The notes: generated by a model from the sequence alone, not told the origin. A stretch of DNA of 28,465 nt from JBFXAN01 sp050184225 (GCA_050184225.1 JBFXAN010000078.1:1-28465); one strand, 5' to 3'. Shown: positions 8,353-16,426, numbered from the stretch's first letter. Numbers and translations are program-made.

Positions 8353-9858
8353 TTAGAGATTGATGCGGGTGAGAACCGCGTCGTCGTTGCCGCCGCTGGT
8401 GGCGTCGGTTCCCTTATAGCCGGCCACGATCACCGACTTCTTGTCCGGGGCGAGCGCGACACCATACCAGGCGTCTGCCGGTCCGCCAAGGTCGGAGAGG
8501 ACGTACCCGGACGTGCCAAAGGACGAATCGATGGCGCCGTCCTTGCCGAACAGGGCGACCATGGCGTTGATGTTCGCCGCGTCGAGCTTGCCGCTGCCAA
8601 CCGCGAGAATGCGCCCATCGGGGAGCACGATCACATTGCGGGCGCGGTCATCTTCCTTCGCGAGGTCGAGGCGAGTCACACCCTCGCTGCCAAACGACGT
8701 ATCCCAGGTGCCATCCGCTTTGAACCGGTCGACGACCATGTCGACCTTCTCGCCGGCATCGGCGCCACGGCCGTAGCCGGCGGTGATGTAGTTGTCGCCC
8801 TGGATCGCGACCGCGTAGGACTCAGCCACGCCCGGGAGCACGGTGGCGGTGGCGATGCCGCCTTTGCCGAACGATTGGTCGAGGACACCGGCGGCGGTCG
8901 TCCGGATGATCACGGGAGAAACGACGCCGTTCGCGTCACGCGCGTAGCCGGTCGCCAGGACTTTGCCGTCCGGTTGGACGGTGACGTTGCGCGGGCTATC
9001 GCCGCTGCCCTGGAGGTCGACGACCACCTTGCCGTCATCGCCGAACGCCGGATCGATCGCGCCGGCGGCGGTGAGTCCGGTGAGGACGAAGTCGGTGTCG
9101 GTGCGGTCGCCGCCCGCCGTGGTGAGGGCCGAGCCAAAGACGACGAGCTTGTCGCCGGGCAGCGCACCAAGCCCCCACGACGTATCGCCGACGAACGCGG
9201 TGGCAGACGTGGCGACACCGGTGCCCAGGTCGATCCGGGCGATGCCTTCCCGGCCGAAGGACGAATCGAGCTTGCCCTGGTTGTCAAACCGGAGCACGGC
9301 GATGTCGGTGTCCTTCGCGGCGTCGCCCGTGGCGGCAGTATCGTGCTCGATCGGACCGGCGATCACGATCTTGCCGCTCGGTTGGACCACGACCGCGCGG
9401 GCGAGCTCCGCCGACTTGCCGCCGGCGGCAACATTGACCGCCGCGACGCCGTCCTTGCCAAAGTCCTTGGCCGGTGTGCCGTCCACGTTGAACTTCGCCA
9501 GCGCCATCGCATGGTCGCCGCCCTGCGAGACGAAGCCCGCGGCATAGAGCGCGCCATCGGGGCCAAACGCCACGGCCATGAAGCGGTCGTGTTCATTCGT
9601 AGACATGGGGACGGCGGCAATGCCGTTCGTCCCAAACGATGAGTCAAGCCCCAGCTTCGCGGCGGCGGCGGTAGCCGCGGTGGTCGCGGCGGCCGATGTC
9701 GCGGCGACCGATGTCGCGGCGGCCGACGTCGCCGCGCTTGCCGCCGATGTTGCCTCGCTGGTGGTACTTGTCGAACCACTTGGTTCGTTGTCTTCGTCGC
9801 CACACGACACCAGCATCAACGCGACGACCACGACTATGCTATAAACGAGCCGTTTCAT
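8353..9858 (-). CDS. Lipoprotein with delta-60 repeats (beta-propeller-like)
   Basis: A 501-residue exported lipoprotein. It starts MKRLVYSIVVVVALMLVSC, with a lipobox ending at Cys19, then a 45-residue low-complexity Ala/Thr/Ser linker. At least seven delta-60-type repeats follow, recognisable by (L/I/W)D-x-x-FG-x-x-G (LDSSFGTNG, LDSSFGREG, IDPAFGDDG, LDQSFGKGG, WDTSFGSEG, IDSSFGTSG and a variant KDFGKDG), each paired with a PDGKV/ILAxG segment. Such repeats form propeller-like surface folds of unknown ligand. ATG 9858 is preferred over the in-frame TTG at 9870 because GGGGGA lies just upstream of it. It is transcribed away from the Fea1-like/FbpA pair, so an iron link is only positional. 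Confidence 0.85.
   Translation of the reverse strand: MKRLVYSIVVVVALMLVSCGDEDNEPSGSTSTTSEATSAASAATSAAATSVAATSAAATTAATAAAAKLGLDSSFGTNGIAAVPMSTNEHDRFMAVAFGPDGALYAAGFVSQGGDHAMALAKFNVDGTPAKDFGKDGVAAVNVAAGGKSAELARAVVVQPSGKIVIAGPIEHDTAATGDAAKDTDIAVLRFDNQGKLDSSFGREGIARIDLGTGVATSATAFVGDTSWGLGALPGDKLVVFGSALTTAGGDRTDTDFVLTGLTAAGAIDPAFGDDGKVVVDLQGSGDSPRNVTVQPDGKVLATGYARDANGVVSPVIIRTTAAGVLDQSFGKGGIATATVLPGVAESYAVAIQGDNYITAGYGRGADAGEKVDMVVDRFKADGTWDTSFGSEGVTRLDLAKEDDRARNVIVLPDGRILAVGSGKLDAANINAMVALFGKDGAIDSSFGTSGYVLSDLGGPADAWYGVALAPDKKSVIVAGYKGTDATSGGNDDAVLTRINL
9686..9730. repeat. Three tandem 15-bp repeats in the lipoprotein linker
   Basis: Three consecutive 15-nt units of the form GCGGCGGCCGATGTC (one or two differences between units) encode part of the Ala/Thr/Ser linker between lipid anchor and propeller. 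Unit length is a multiple of three, so copy-number change would alter linker length without a frameshift. Confidence 0.8.
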
Positions 9859-9885
9859 TCTGTCCCCCAATCTCCGGCTTGGATA

Positions 9886-9907
9886 TTAGGCATACCTTAG
9901 GTGTAAA
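9886..9907. promoter_or_regulatory. TTAGG direct repeat / partial DtxR-like palindrome in divergent promoter region
   Basis: TTAGGCATACC is followed at once by TTAGGTGTAAA, giving two 11-nt direct repeats. The first unit plus the next bases reads TTAGG-4-CCTTA, a hyphenated palindrome that recalls part of the DtxR/IdeR metal-repressor consensus but is too short for a full 19-bp site. It lies 28 nt upstream of the delta-60 lipoprotein start and about 140 nt before the iron-related lipoproteins. Operator function is a guess. Confidence 0.25.
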
Positions 9908-10043
9908 CTGAGGGTTGTGCAAGCGTATCAATGTGAACGGGCGACCCTTGTCCACAAGGTTCCACATATCAGGTGGTGAGGGCGTCTCTGCCGGACGTTC
10001 CATCCTGTCATACGCCGGGTGTTGGCTCCATGAGGGGCGGTGA

Positions 10044-11162
10044 ATGCTAGTGCGGTTTCCGTTCGTTTGGGTGATCTGGACAGCCATGGTGGCAGCGGTC
10101 CTGCTCGTCGCTGCCTGTGGCGACGGTGAAGACCGGCCAAATGTTGACGTGATCGGCGGGTCTGGGAGTGGCAGCGCCAGCGTCAGCGGCGAAGAACCGG
10201 CGGTGACGCTGGGAACCACCTTTGTGCCGGCGACGAATCAAGACATCAACCTGGCGATGGGACTGGACCTGCGCGACATCCGTGCGGCGATGGCGCCGGC
10301 CGCGCGGGACGAGCCGGCCGATTGGGCAGAGGCACAAGCGATTTATGAGAACGGCAAGAACCAGATTCGCGCCGACGGCACGCCGCGCTCACTCGCCTCG
10401 ATTGCCGATGCCGGCGTGCACGCCGCCTTCCCCAACGGTGCGGCGGTCTACGGCCGCCCCGACTTCATCGACGGTCTGATCCGCGACGGTCTGAGTGGCA
10501 CGGGCCGGGCATCCGGGATGTCGGACAACGCCCGCCGGCAGCTGGTCGACAAGGGAATCCAGATGCTCATGTATAGCAAGGCGGTTCAGCAGATCGACCT
10601 GGCCCGGTCGCGGGTGGCAGCCGGCGCCGCCGATGCGATGGCGGCGATTGACGAGGCTTGGGCGGTGGTGGTCGGCGCGGCCGATCCGAATGGCAACCGC
10701 AACAACGCGCTGCTCGCAACCGCCGCCGCCCGCGAAGAGGATTTCATGCTCCTGGGAAAGCTTGCCGGCCGGATCGAATCGACCTTCGTGGACGCGGCCA
10801 GGGACATCGAACAGGGCGACACACGCGAGTTCAACGAGTCGGCGGAAGCGCTCAAGGGCCGGATCAACGGCATCTTCTATCTCGGGACGCTGCGGTATGC
10901 GACCTTGCTCGAGCGCGACGCCACCGCCGGCAACCGGGAGATGCATCTCGCCGAGGGCTGGGCCTCCTTCCAGGCGATCAGGGCGACGGTGGCGGCGGCT
11001 TCACCGGACGCCGCCCAAACGATCGAGGCCGCATTCACCCGGCCGGCAAGCGAAGCGTTTCCCGCGAGTTTGACCAAACAGGTCTACGACGCACTCAACC
11101 AGCCCGACGTACGGCGTGCCCTGGGCATCCAGTCTGAGCTTCAGGTCGCAGCGCCGCGATGA
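10044..11162 (+). CDS. Putative Fea1-like (low-iron-inducible periplasmic) lipoprotein
   Basis: A 372-residue exported lipoprotein. The signal peptide ends in LLVAAC (Cys25) and a Gly/Ser linker follows. The mature part is mostly alpha-helical with no membrane segments. Its layout (LAMGLDLRDIRAAM, a QLVDKGIQMLMYSKAVQQIDLA helix, AIDEAWAVVVGA, LAEGWASFQAI) reminds me of the Fea1 family (PF07692), secreted iron-assimilation proteins of green algae with bacterial relatives. That match is from memory and is moderate. Gene context fits: the FbpA-type iron-binding lipoprotein starts 27 nt downstream. The ATG at 10044 follows a purine-rich GGGGCGG. It could hand iron to FbpA. If the Fea1 match is wrong, it remains an iron-locus lipoprotein of unknown function. 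Confidence 0.5.
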   Translation: MLVRFPFVWVIWTAMVAAVLLVAACGDGEDRPNVDVIGGSGSGSASVSGEEPAVTLGTTFVPATNQDINLAMGLDLRDIRAAMAPAARDEPADWAEAQAIYENGKNQIRADGTPRSLASIADAGVHAAFPNGAAVYGRPDFIDGLIRDGLSGTGRASGMSDNARRQLVDKGIQMLMYSKAVQQIDLARSRVAAGAADAMAAIDEAWAVVVGAADPNGNRNNALLATAAAREEDFMLLGKLAGRIESTFVDAARDIEQGDTREFNESAEALKGRINGIFYLGTLRYATLLERDATAGNREMHLAEGWASFQAIRATVAAASPDAAQTIEAAFTRPASEAFPASLTKQVYDALNQPDVRRALGIQSELQVAAPR

Positions 11163-11189
11163 CGTGTATTCCCCGATTGAGGTGACGCC

Positions 11190-12200
11190 ATGAAGGCACG
11201 CGCCGTTTTGGTCCCCTGCCTGGTCTTTGTGATGATGGCGGCGCTCGTAAGCGGCTGCCGTGGTGAGGACGATTCGATCACGGTCTATGTCGGCCGATCG
11301 GCGAATCTGGTCGGACCGCTGCTCGAAGACTTTGCCGAGGACACGGGGATCAAGATTCGCGTACGGTACGGCGACGGCACCGATCTGGCGCTGGGCATTC
11401 TGGAAGAAGGCGACAACAGTCCGGCCGATGTGTATTACGGTCAGGACGTCGGCGCGCTGGGCGCGCTCAAGGCAGAAAACCGGCTCGCCCCATTGTCGCA
11501 GGAGACGCTGGAGAAAGTAGACCCCGCGTTTCGGTCACCGGATGGGCTGTGGGTGGGCGTCTCCGGCCGCGCGCGCGTGATCGTCTATAACACTGACCGG
11601 ATCGATCCGGCCGGGCTGCCGGACTCGATCCTCGACTACGTTGCACCGAAGTGGAAGGGCAAGGTCGGTGTCGTACCGCGCAGCGACGGCTTTCCTGAGT
11701 TTGTCACGGCGTTGCGGGTGACCAAGGGTGAGGAATTTGCGCGGCAATGGCTTGAGAGCCTTGCGTCGAACAACGCCCGCGCCTACGCGAACAACATCAG
11801 CGCGATCCAGGCCGTCGCGAACGGCGAGATTGAGGTCGCCTTTCTCAATCATTACTATCTCTACCGATTTCTGGCCGAGCGCGGCGACAGCTTCAAGGCG
11901 CGGAACTACTACTTTGACAACGGCGATCTGGGGGGACTCTTCCTCGTATCGGGCGCCGCCGTCCTCGAAACGTCGAAGCAGAAGGACAAGGCCGAGAAGT
12001 TCGTCCAGTACCTGCTTTCCCCGAAGGCACAACAACACTTCGCGGAATTCGACCACGAGTACCCGCTGGTTGAGGGCACGGCGGTTGACCCCAACCTGCC
12101 GCCGCTCTCGACGCTGCAGGCGCCGGAGATCGACCTCAGCGATCTGGGCGACCTGCGCGGCTCGCTGAAGCTGCTTCAGGAAACCGGCGTGTTGCCGTGA
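11190..12200 (+). CDS. fbpA: Iron(III) ABC transporter substrate-binding lipoprotein, FbpA type
   Basis: A 336-residue periplasmic-binding-protein-fold lipoprotein that should bind ferric iron and deliver it to the FbpBC transporter (3303-5995). The signal peptide ends LVSGC (Cys23). Family features are the N-terminal ITVYVGRSANLVGPLLEDF, SPADVYYGQDVGALGAL, YNTDRI, YVAPKWKGKVGVVP and the iron-ligand segment NHYYLYRF with Tyr222, Tyr223 and Tyr225, equivalent to the tyrosine pair that holds iron in FbpA. ATG 11190 has GAGGTG seven bases upstream. It is co-directional with the Fea1-like lipoprotein. It is unusual that it is separated from its permease and ATPase by three other genes. Confidence 0.88.
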   Translation: MKARAVLVPCLVFVMMAALVSGCRGEDDSITVYVGRSANLVGPLLEDFAEDTGIKIRVRYGDGTDLALGILEEGDNSPADVYYGQDVGALGALKAENRLAPLSQETLEKVDPAFRSPDGLWVGVSGRARVIVYNTDRIDPAGLPDSILDYVAPKWKGKVGVVPRSDGFPEFVTALRVTKGEEFARQWLESLASNNARAYANNISAIQAVANGEIEVAFLNHYYLYRFLAERGDSFKARNYYFDNGDLGGLFLVSGAAVLETSKQKDKAEKFVQYLLSPKAQQHFAEFDHEYPLVEGTAVDPNLPPLSTLQAPEIDLSDLGDLRGSLKLLQETGVLP

Positions 12201-13476
12201 CGATCACGCGGCACCGGCGCCACTCGCCAACGAGGGGTGCGTGACAAGCGTTCGAAGACGATGCGAAGCGTCTCCACTCCATACATGCCCAGGTTGCTCA
12301 CCGTGAAGGTGCCGTCGTTCAGCTCCGCCGGCCGCAGCCGTCCCTCCCGTGCCCGCACGGCCACATCGCGCGCTTCCCGCGTCAGCGCTCCCAGGCTCTT
12401 GCCCCGACAGCCCAGAATCGCCGGCACGACCAGTCCACCGGCGAGGGCGACGGCCAGCCCGAGGTTGATCGCGTGATGGACGGTGATGCCTTGGTCGGTG
12501 AAGGTGGCGTTGAAGTGGGGCTGATGTTCCAGCGCGATCGCGCAGGCCTTGAGGATCATCGGCGAGATCGGGAGGTGGTCGGCGGTGGGGAGCTGGGCGT
12601 TGAGATCGCGGCGCATCCGTAGCGCCTCGGTCATGTCCACCGAAACGGCGACGTAGTAATGGGGGATCTCCCGCTTCGCCGTCGCCATCCGCCGCGCGAT
12701 CGCCTGCCGCATCCGCGTCAGCGGCGCGACCTCGCCACTCGACAATACTGGGCCGGCAGGCGGGAAGGTCGAAGCGCTGGGCTCCCCATCTGTGATGGCA
12801 GACGCTCCGACCTTCCCGCTCACCACCCAGCCGGTCGAGGTGCTGTGGTGCCCGGCGGCACTGTTGACGCCACCTGTAGCGGCCGGGCCGGCGACGGCGG
12901 ACGGGGGGCCGAAGCAGGGGAGGAGGGCGAGAGATGACCTGCTCCGACCACCCCGTCCGCCGTAGAACGGTCCGGCATATCAGCGTGCTGGATGAAGGTT
13001 TCGATGTCCGCGCGCACGATCCGGCCGTTCGGCCCACTGCCGCGGATCTGCTGGAGGTCGACGCCGCGGTCCCGGGCGAGTTGGCGGGCGGCCGGCGAAG
13101 CGCGCACTACGCCCCGGGTGTCGGGCCGCGCGACATGTACCGGCGTTCGCGCGGTGGGGTTCTGTCCGAGGTCCGCAGGCGATGCCTGCCGATGTACATC
13201 GTTCGTGTTGCCGGCCGGTGGCGGGGCATCCACCAGCTCGCCAGGTTCGAGAATGACCGCGATCGCCGCGCCGACGGACACAGCTGCACCCTCGGTGACG
13301 AGCAACTGGGCGATCGTGCCACCCGTCTCCGCAGGCAGCTCAACCGTCGCCTTGTCCGTCTCGATCTCGGCGAGCGGCTCGTCGGCGACGACGACATCAC
13401 CCACCGTCTTCAACCAGCGCACGAGCGTGCCCTCCTCCATGCTGTCGCCGAGTTTGGGCATAATGACGGCCGGCAT
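12176..13476 (-). pseudogene. Decayed 2-oxoacid dehydrogenase E2 (dihydrolipoyl acyltransferase)
   Basis: The 13476-12820 reading frame encodes a lipoyl domain (MPKLGDSMEEG, lipoyl-lysine motif EIETDKATVELP) and a peripheral-subunit-binding domain (RASPAARQLARDRGVDLQQI), then hits a stop in the Pro/Ala linker. The catalytic domain continues in another frame from about 12826 (VAPLTRMRQAIARRMATAK, IPHYYVAVSVDMTEAL, FNATFTDQGITVHHAINLGLAVA, GTFTVSNLGMYGVE). Homology ends abruptly near 12265, before the essential HRxxDG active-site segment, and the tail to 12176 is unrelated and overlaps the end of fbpA. The change of frame forms GTGA, so two separate proteins could in principle be made, but the active site is lost either way. 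It was once part of a pyruvate or branched-chain dehydrogenase operon. Confidence 0.85.
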
Positions 13477-13559
13477 CAGGCAGCGCTCCGGTACAGGGAG
13501 CGATAGACGGCGTCAATCACGGCGCGCTCTCCGGGGAAGGCGGCCCGTTCGAGATTGCG
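13476..13559 (-). pseudogene. C-terminal remnant of 2-oxoacid dehydrogenase E1 beta
   Basis: Reading RNLERAAFPGERAVIDAVYR... and ending SAA-stop, these 27 codons look like the extreme C-terminus of an E1-beta subunit (compare the usual PYAxNLExAxLPsxxxIvxAVrxvL pattern). The stop overlaps the E2 start as TGATG, the coupling expected in an E1beta-E2 operon. Nothing recognisable as E1-beta lies further upstream, so the rest was deleted. Confidence 0.55.
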
Positions 13560-13595
13560 GGCATGCGACTGACATGCCGATCCATCCTGCTAGTG

Positions 13596-13691
13596 TTAGA
13601 GCGCACGCCGACCGTGGGATGCGACAGCCGGCACGCAAGACCACGTCGCGCCTGCTCCTGTGCCTACGATCACGACCTCGGTCAAAATCAT
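13596..13691 (-). pseudogene. Short Rossmann-motif fragment (FAD/NAD oxidoreductase N-terminus?)
   Basis: A 31-codon frame starts MILTEVVIVGTGAGAT, the beta-strand plus GxGxxA nucleotide-binding loop seen at the N-terminus of GMC-type and other flavin oxidoreductases, then runs into a stop. It sits between folE and the E1-beta remnant, so it may be another scrap left by the same deletion. The length is too short to exclude chance. Confidence 0.25.
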
Positions 13692-13746
13692 CGTCACGTT
13701 CTGTCTTTCGCCAGTCCCGGATTCTGACGCCTGCCATGGATCGCAA

Positions 13747-14457
13747 TCAAGGCACGCCCGACCGCTGCACGAGCGCGAGGAACTCGGCGCGGGTCACGGG
13801 CGAATTCTTGAAGGATCCGCGCACGGCAGAGGTCACCATCGTTGCCCCGGGCTTCTGAACGCCACGGCTGGTCAGGCAGAGATGCTCTGCCTCGACGACG
13901 ACAGCCACTCCGGCGGGGCAGATCTTGGTCATCAGAACGTCTGCCACCTGTGTTGTCAGGCGCTCCTGCAACTGCGGCCGGCGGGCCAGCGTCTCCACCA
14001 CCCGCGCAAGTTTGGACAGGCCCACGACCTTCCCGTTTGGGATATAGCCAATGTGAGCGACCCCGTGAAACGGAAGCAAATGGTGTTCACAGGTGGAGTA
14101 GAACCAGATCTCACGGAGGATCACCATCTCCTCGTGCCCTTCGTCGAAGGTCACATCGAGATGGTGGGCCGGATCATCGGTCAGTCCAGCGAAGATCTCA
14201 TGATACATCCGAGCGATTCGAGCCGGTGTATCGCGCAAACCCTCACGTTGTGGATCTTCACCCACTGCTAGGAGGAGTTCGCGCACGAGTATCTTTATCC
14301 GGTCCTGGTCTACGACTAAGCGATCGGCCATGAGTTTAGATGCGTCTCGGAGCATGCTTCCATCCGGATCAACGCTGGAAGGATAAATATAGGAGAGTCT
14401 TGGAGTTGGTATTCGAACGAATCTGGCCGTTTGTACGACTTGATTCATCTGCACCAT
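13747..14457 (-). CDS. folE: GTP cyclohydrolase I (type IA)
   Basis: Converts GTP to 7,8-dihydroneopterin triphosphate, the first step of tetrahydrofolate and pterin synthesis, as a cytosolic decamer. The core is clear: LLAVGEDPQREGLRDTPARI, the zinc/active-site segment FYSTCEHHLLPFHGVAHIGY, GKVVGLSKLARVV, RPQLQERLT and the second zinc cysteine in EHLCLTSRGV. The zinc-type CEHH and C...C pattern marks the FolE (IA) rather than FolE2 class. From ATG 14457 the protein has 236 residues, with about 42 non-conserved residues before MADRLVVDQD; ATG 14331 would give a 194-residue protein closer to the family length. No strong ribosome site separates the two. It stands alone, beside decayed genes. 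Confidence 0.92.
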   Translation of the reverse strand: MVQMNQVVQTARFVRIPTPRLSYIYPSSVDPDGSMLRDASKLMADRLVVDQDRIKILVRELLLAVGEDPQREGLRDTPARIARMYHEIFAGLTDDPAHHLDVTFDEGHEEMVILREIWFYSTCEHHLLPFHGVAHIGYIPNGKVVGLSKLARVVETLARRPQLQERLTTQVADVLMTKICPAGVAVVVEAEHLCLTSRGVQKPGATMVTSAVRGSFKNSPVTRAEFLALVQRSGVP

Positions 14458-14822
14458 TCCACGTTACGAGCATGACCCGTGGTTCGGTAGACCGAAAGTT
14501 GCATCGATACATTAGCTCAATCTAACCAATGCCACATTGCTTGTCAGGCGTCGCCACCCCGATCGACGCTCGGCCTCACCCATTGCTCTCTTTTCACCGG
14601 CGGAATCAATGCGAGCGGTCATCGTAGGTATCAGTCAGCAACCATCACGGGAGGACACCAGTGGTTCCATTTGCGCACGGGCTGCCCGTGGGAGGCGCTG
14701 CCGGGCGAGTTGGGCTGCGGCAATGGACGCCGAACACGGCCTTGTTGGACGGCTTGGATCTCTAACAGGAGGACGACTTCCAACTGTCCACGATATCCAT
14801 ACGAATACACACCCCGACTCCA
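14458..14822. other. Intergenic stretch with degenerate DNA
   Basis: About 365 nt between folE and the promoter of the flavoprotein gene. It contains a transposase scrap at 14662-14730 and otherwise no frame that resembles a protein. The part next to folE is relatively AT-rich and should hold the folE promoter, but I could not place one. Confidence 0.6.
14662..14730 (+). pseudogene. IS5-type transposase N-terminal remnant
   Basis: These 23 codons read WFHLRTGCPWEALPGELGCG..., the LRTGCPWxxLPxxxG motif of the N-terminal domain of IS5-family transposases. The frame then loses the family pattern. No terminal repeats or further transposase sequence are visible, so this is a relic. Confidence 0.6.
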
Positions 14823-14866
14823 TAGTTCTGTGGATGCCGCGTCCGCACGTCACCCGTAGCGTGGAG
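14823..14866 (+). promoter_or_regulatory. Two-part promoter/operator element upstream of the flavoprotein gene (copy 1)
   Basis: TAGTTCTGTGGATG (14823-14836), 18 nt, then CGTAGCGTGGAG (14855-14866). Both blocks and the spacing recur exactly at 18914-18957, although the spacer sequence differs. The second block contains TAGCGT, a plausible -10, with no recognisable -35 at the right distance; the first block overlaps the -35 position, as expected for an activator site. The coding start lies 23 nt past TAGCGT. Confidence 0.7.
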
Positions 14867-14885
14867 ACATCACGAGGTGAACGTC

Positions 14886-16148
14886 ATGAACGAAAGCACA
14901 ACGATGTACGAACAGTCTGGACCGGCGCCCGCCTCGGCGGCCGCACCCCCACGGGAGGAGCACGCGGTGACGAGCGCCACCCTGTCCCCCGAGGCGATCG
15001 TGGCCCAGGTTGCGCCGGTGATCCGCCAGTACGCCACCCAGGGCGAGCGCGATCGGCGGCTGGCCCCTGAGGTCATCGAGGCCATGCTCGACGCCGGCGT
15101 CTTCCGGGCCTGGGTACCTCGGGCGCTGGGCGGGCTGGAGATGGACCCGGTGTCGGCGATGCGATTGTTCGAGGGAATCGCCCATGCCGACGGCTCCGCC
15201 GGCTGGGTAGCGAGCAACTCGGTCAATGCCACCATCGCCTTCCAGGCGTTCCCCGAGGCGGGGGCACGGGACGTGTTCGCCGACCCGCGCGCCCTGATCG
15301 CCGGTGCGATCTATCCACCGGGCACGGCCATGCCGGTAGACGGGGGCTATCGGGTGAGTGGGCAGTGGACCACGGCCAGCGGCTGCCACTACGCCACGAC
15401 CATCCTGACGGGGGCGCTCATCATGGACGGTGACACGCCCCGCACCGATCCCGATGGTCACCCGGTACTCATGGCTGTCGCCCTGCAGCGCGCTGACATC
15501 GAGATTGTGGAGAACTGGAACACACTGGGCATGCGCGCCACTGGCAGTCATGACTTGCGGGCGCAGGATGTCTTTGTGCCTGAGCGCCGGACGGCGACCC
15601 TCGGTCCCACCAGCTTTGCCGAGCCCAATGCCGCCTTCGGCGGGCCGCTTTACCGCATCGGCCTGTGGCTGGATATGCTCCGCATTGCGGCCACGAGTGT
15701 CGGCATCGCCCAGGCAGCGCTGGAGGCGTTTATCGAGATGGCGCAGACCAAGCTGCCGACCGGCTCACAGACCCCGCTGGCCGACCAGCCGGTGGTCCAA
15801 GATCAGGTGGCCCGCGCGCAGGCGCGCATTGAGGCGGGGCGGGCCACGGTGCATCACACGACGGCCGACGCCTGGGCGTATGTCCAGGGCGGCGAGCGCA
15901 TCACCGGCGACCGCGGCATCTCGCAAGGACTGGCCACCTCGTTCGGGGTCGAGCTCGCGGTGGAGGCGGTGGATATCATTCAAGGGGTTGCGGGCTCCAG
16001 CGGCTTCCGGGCGGAGCAGCCGTTCGAGCGCTACTTCCGCGACCTCCACACCCTCAATCAGCACGTGCTCGCCTCCGCCGCTCGCTTCGCCTCGCTGGGC
16101 AAGATGATTCTCGGTCGCCCGAGCGACTTCCCGTTCTACTACCTCTGA
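14886..16148 (+). CDS. Acyl-CoA dehydrogenase-fold flavoprotein (HpaH/HsaA/DszC-like monooxygenase)
   Basis: A 420-residue cytosolic flavoprotein. The N-terminal helical domain has VIRQYATQGERDRRLAPEVIEAMLDAGVFRAWVPRALGG. The middle domain has IAHADGSAGWVASNS, YRVSGQWTTASGCHYA, ENWNTLGMRATGSHDL and DVFVPERRT. The C-terminal helical bundle ends FPFYYL. This pattern, with the GWVxxNS and SGxWxxASG motifs, is that of the group D flavin monooxygenase branch rather than true acyl-CoA dehydrogenases. Such enzymes hydroxylate or oxidise aromatic or heterocyclic substrates with reduced flavin from a partner reductase; no reductase is visible here. ATG 14886 is chosen over GTG 14877 because GAGGTG lies six bases upstream. 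It is probably controlled by the neighbouring LuxR regulator. The substrate is unknown. Confidence 0.8.
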   Translation: MNESTTMYEQSGPAPASAAAPPREEHAVTSATLSPEAIVAQVAPVIRQYATQGERDRRLAPEVIEAMLDAGVFRAWVPRALGGLEMDPVSAMRLFEGIAHADGSAGWVASNSVNATIAFQAFPEAGARDVFADPRALIAGAIYPPGTAMPVDGGYRVSGQWTTASGCHYATTILTGALIMDGDTPRTDPDGHPVLMAVALQRADIEIVENWNTLGMRATGSHDLRAQDVFVPERRTATLGPTSFAEPNAAFGGPLYRIGLWLDMLRIAATSVGIAQAALEAFIEMAQTKLPTGSQTPLADQPVVQDQVARAQARIEAGRATVHHTTADAWAYVQGGERITGDRGISQGLATSFGVELAVEAVDIIQGVAGSSGFRAEQPFERYFRDLHTLNQHVLASAARFASLGKMILGRPSDFPFYYL

Positions 16149-16163
16149 CCGGTGACACACCGG
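16149..16163. terminator. Small hairpin directly after the flavoprotein stop
   Basis: CCGGTG and CACCGG form a 6-bp stem with a 3-nt loop immediately after the TGA. It has no T-tract, so it is a weak terminator candidate. The rest of the gap to the regulator (about 200 nt) shows no gene. Confidence 0.3.
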
Positions 16164-16368
16164 GTGATGCTGACTGGTGGTTGCCGGGTAGGGGCATCGA
16201 GGCTGGCGAGTCCCCCGCCCGTGTCCAGTGCATGTCGGAGGCTGAACGGCAACGCGTCGCGATTGCTGCTCATGCATGCAAGGCCCCAAAGCGATGCTCC
16301 AAAATCCCACCAGAGGCCGCAACGAGCGCCGCCGCTGGGCACCTCCAAGACGTTCCTGTGACGGTCGA

Positions 16369-16397
16369 TTGACAGGCCGCTGAGCAGGCACTAGCGT
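16369..16397 (+). promoter_or_regulatory. Sigma-70-type promoter of the LuxR-family regulator
   Basis: TTGACA (16369-16374), a 17-nt spacer and TAGCGT (16392-16397), 29 nt before the start codon. The -10 is identical to the TAGCGT of the two shared elements flanking the regulator, but here a consensus -35 is present and the 14-nt activator-like block is absent. This suggests constitutive expression of the regulator. Confidence 0.55.
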
Positions 16398-16426
16398 CGA
16401 GGCAGCGGAAGGTACGCGCTGCTTCA

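Noticed and set aside
12193..12214. Imperfect hairpin at the end of fbpA as a terminator
   Set aside because: The stem needs a two-base bulge and lacks a T-tract, so it is not distinguishable from chance.
16149..16426. Short open frames between flavoprotein and regulator genes
   Set aside because: None has a ribosome site plus plausible protein composition, and the region carries the regulator promoter.
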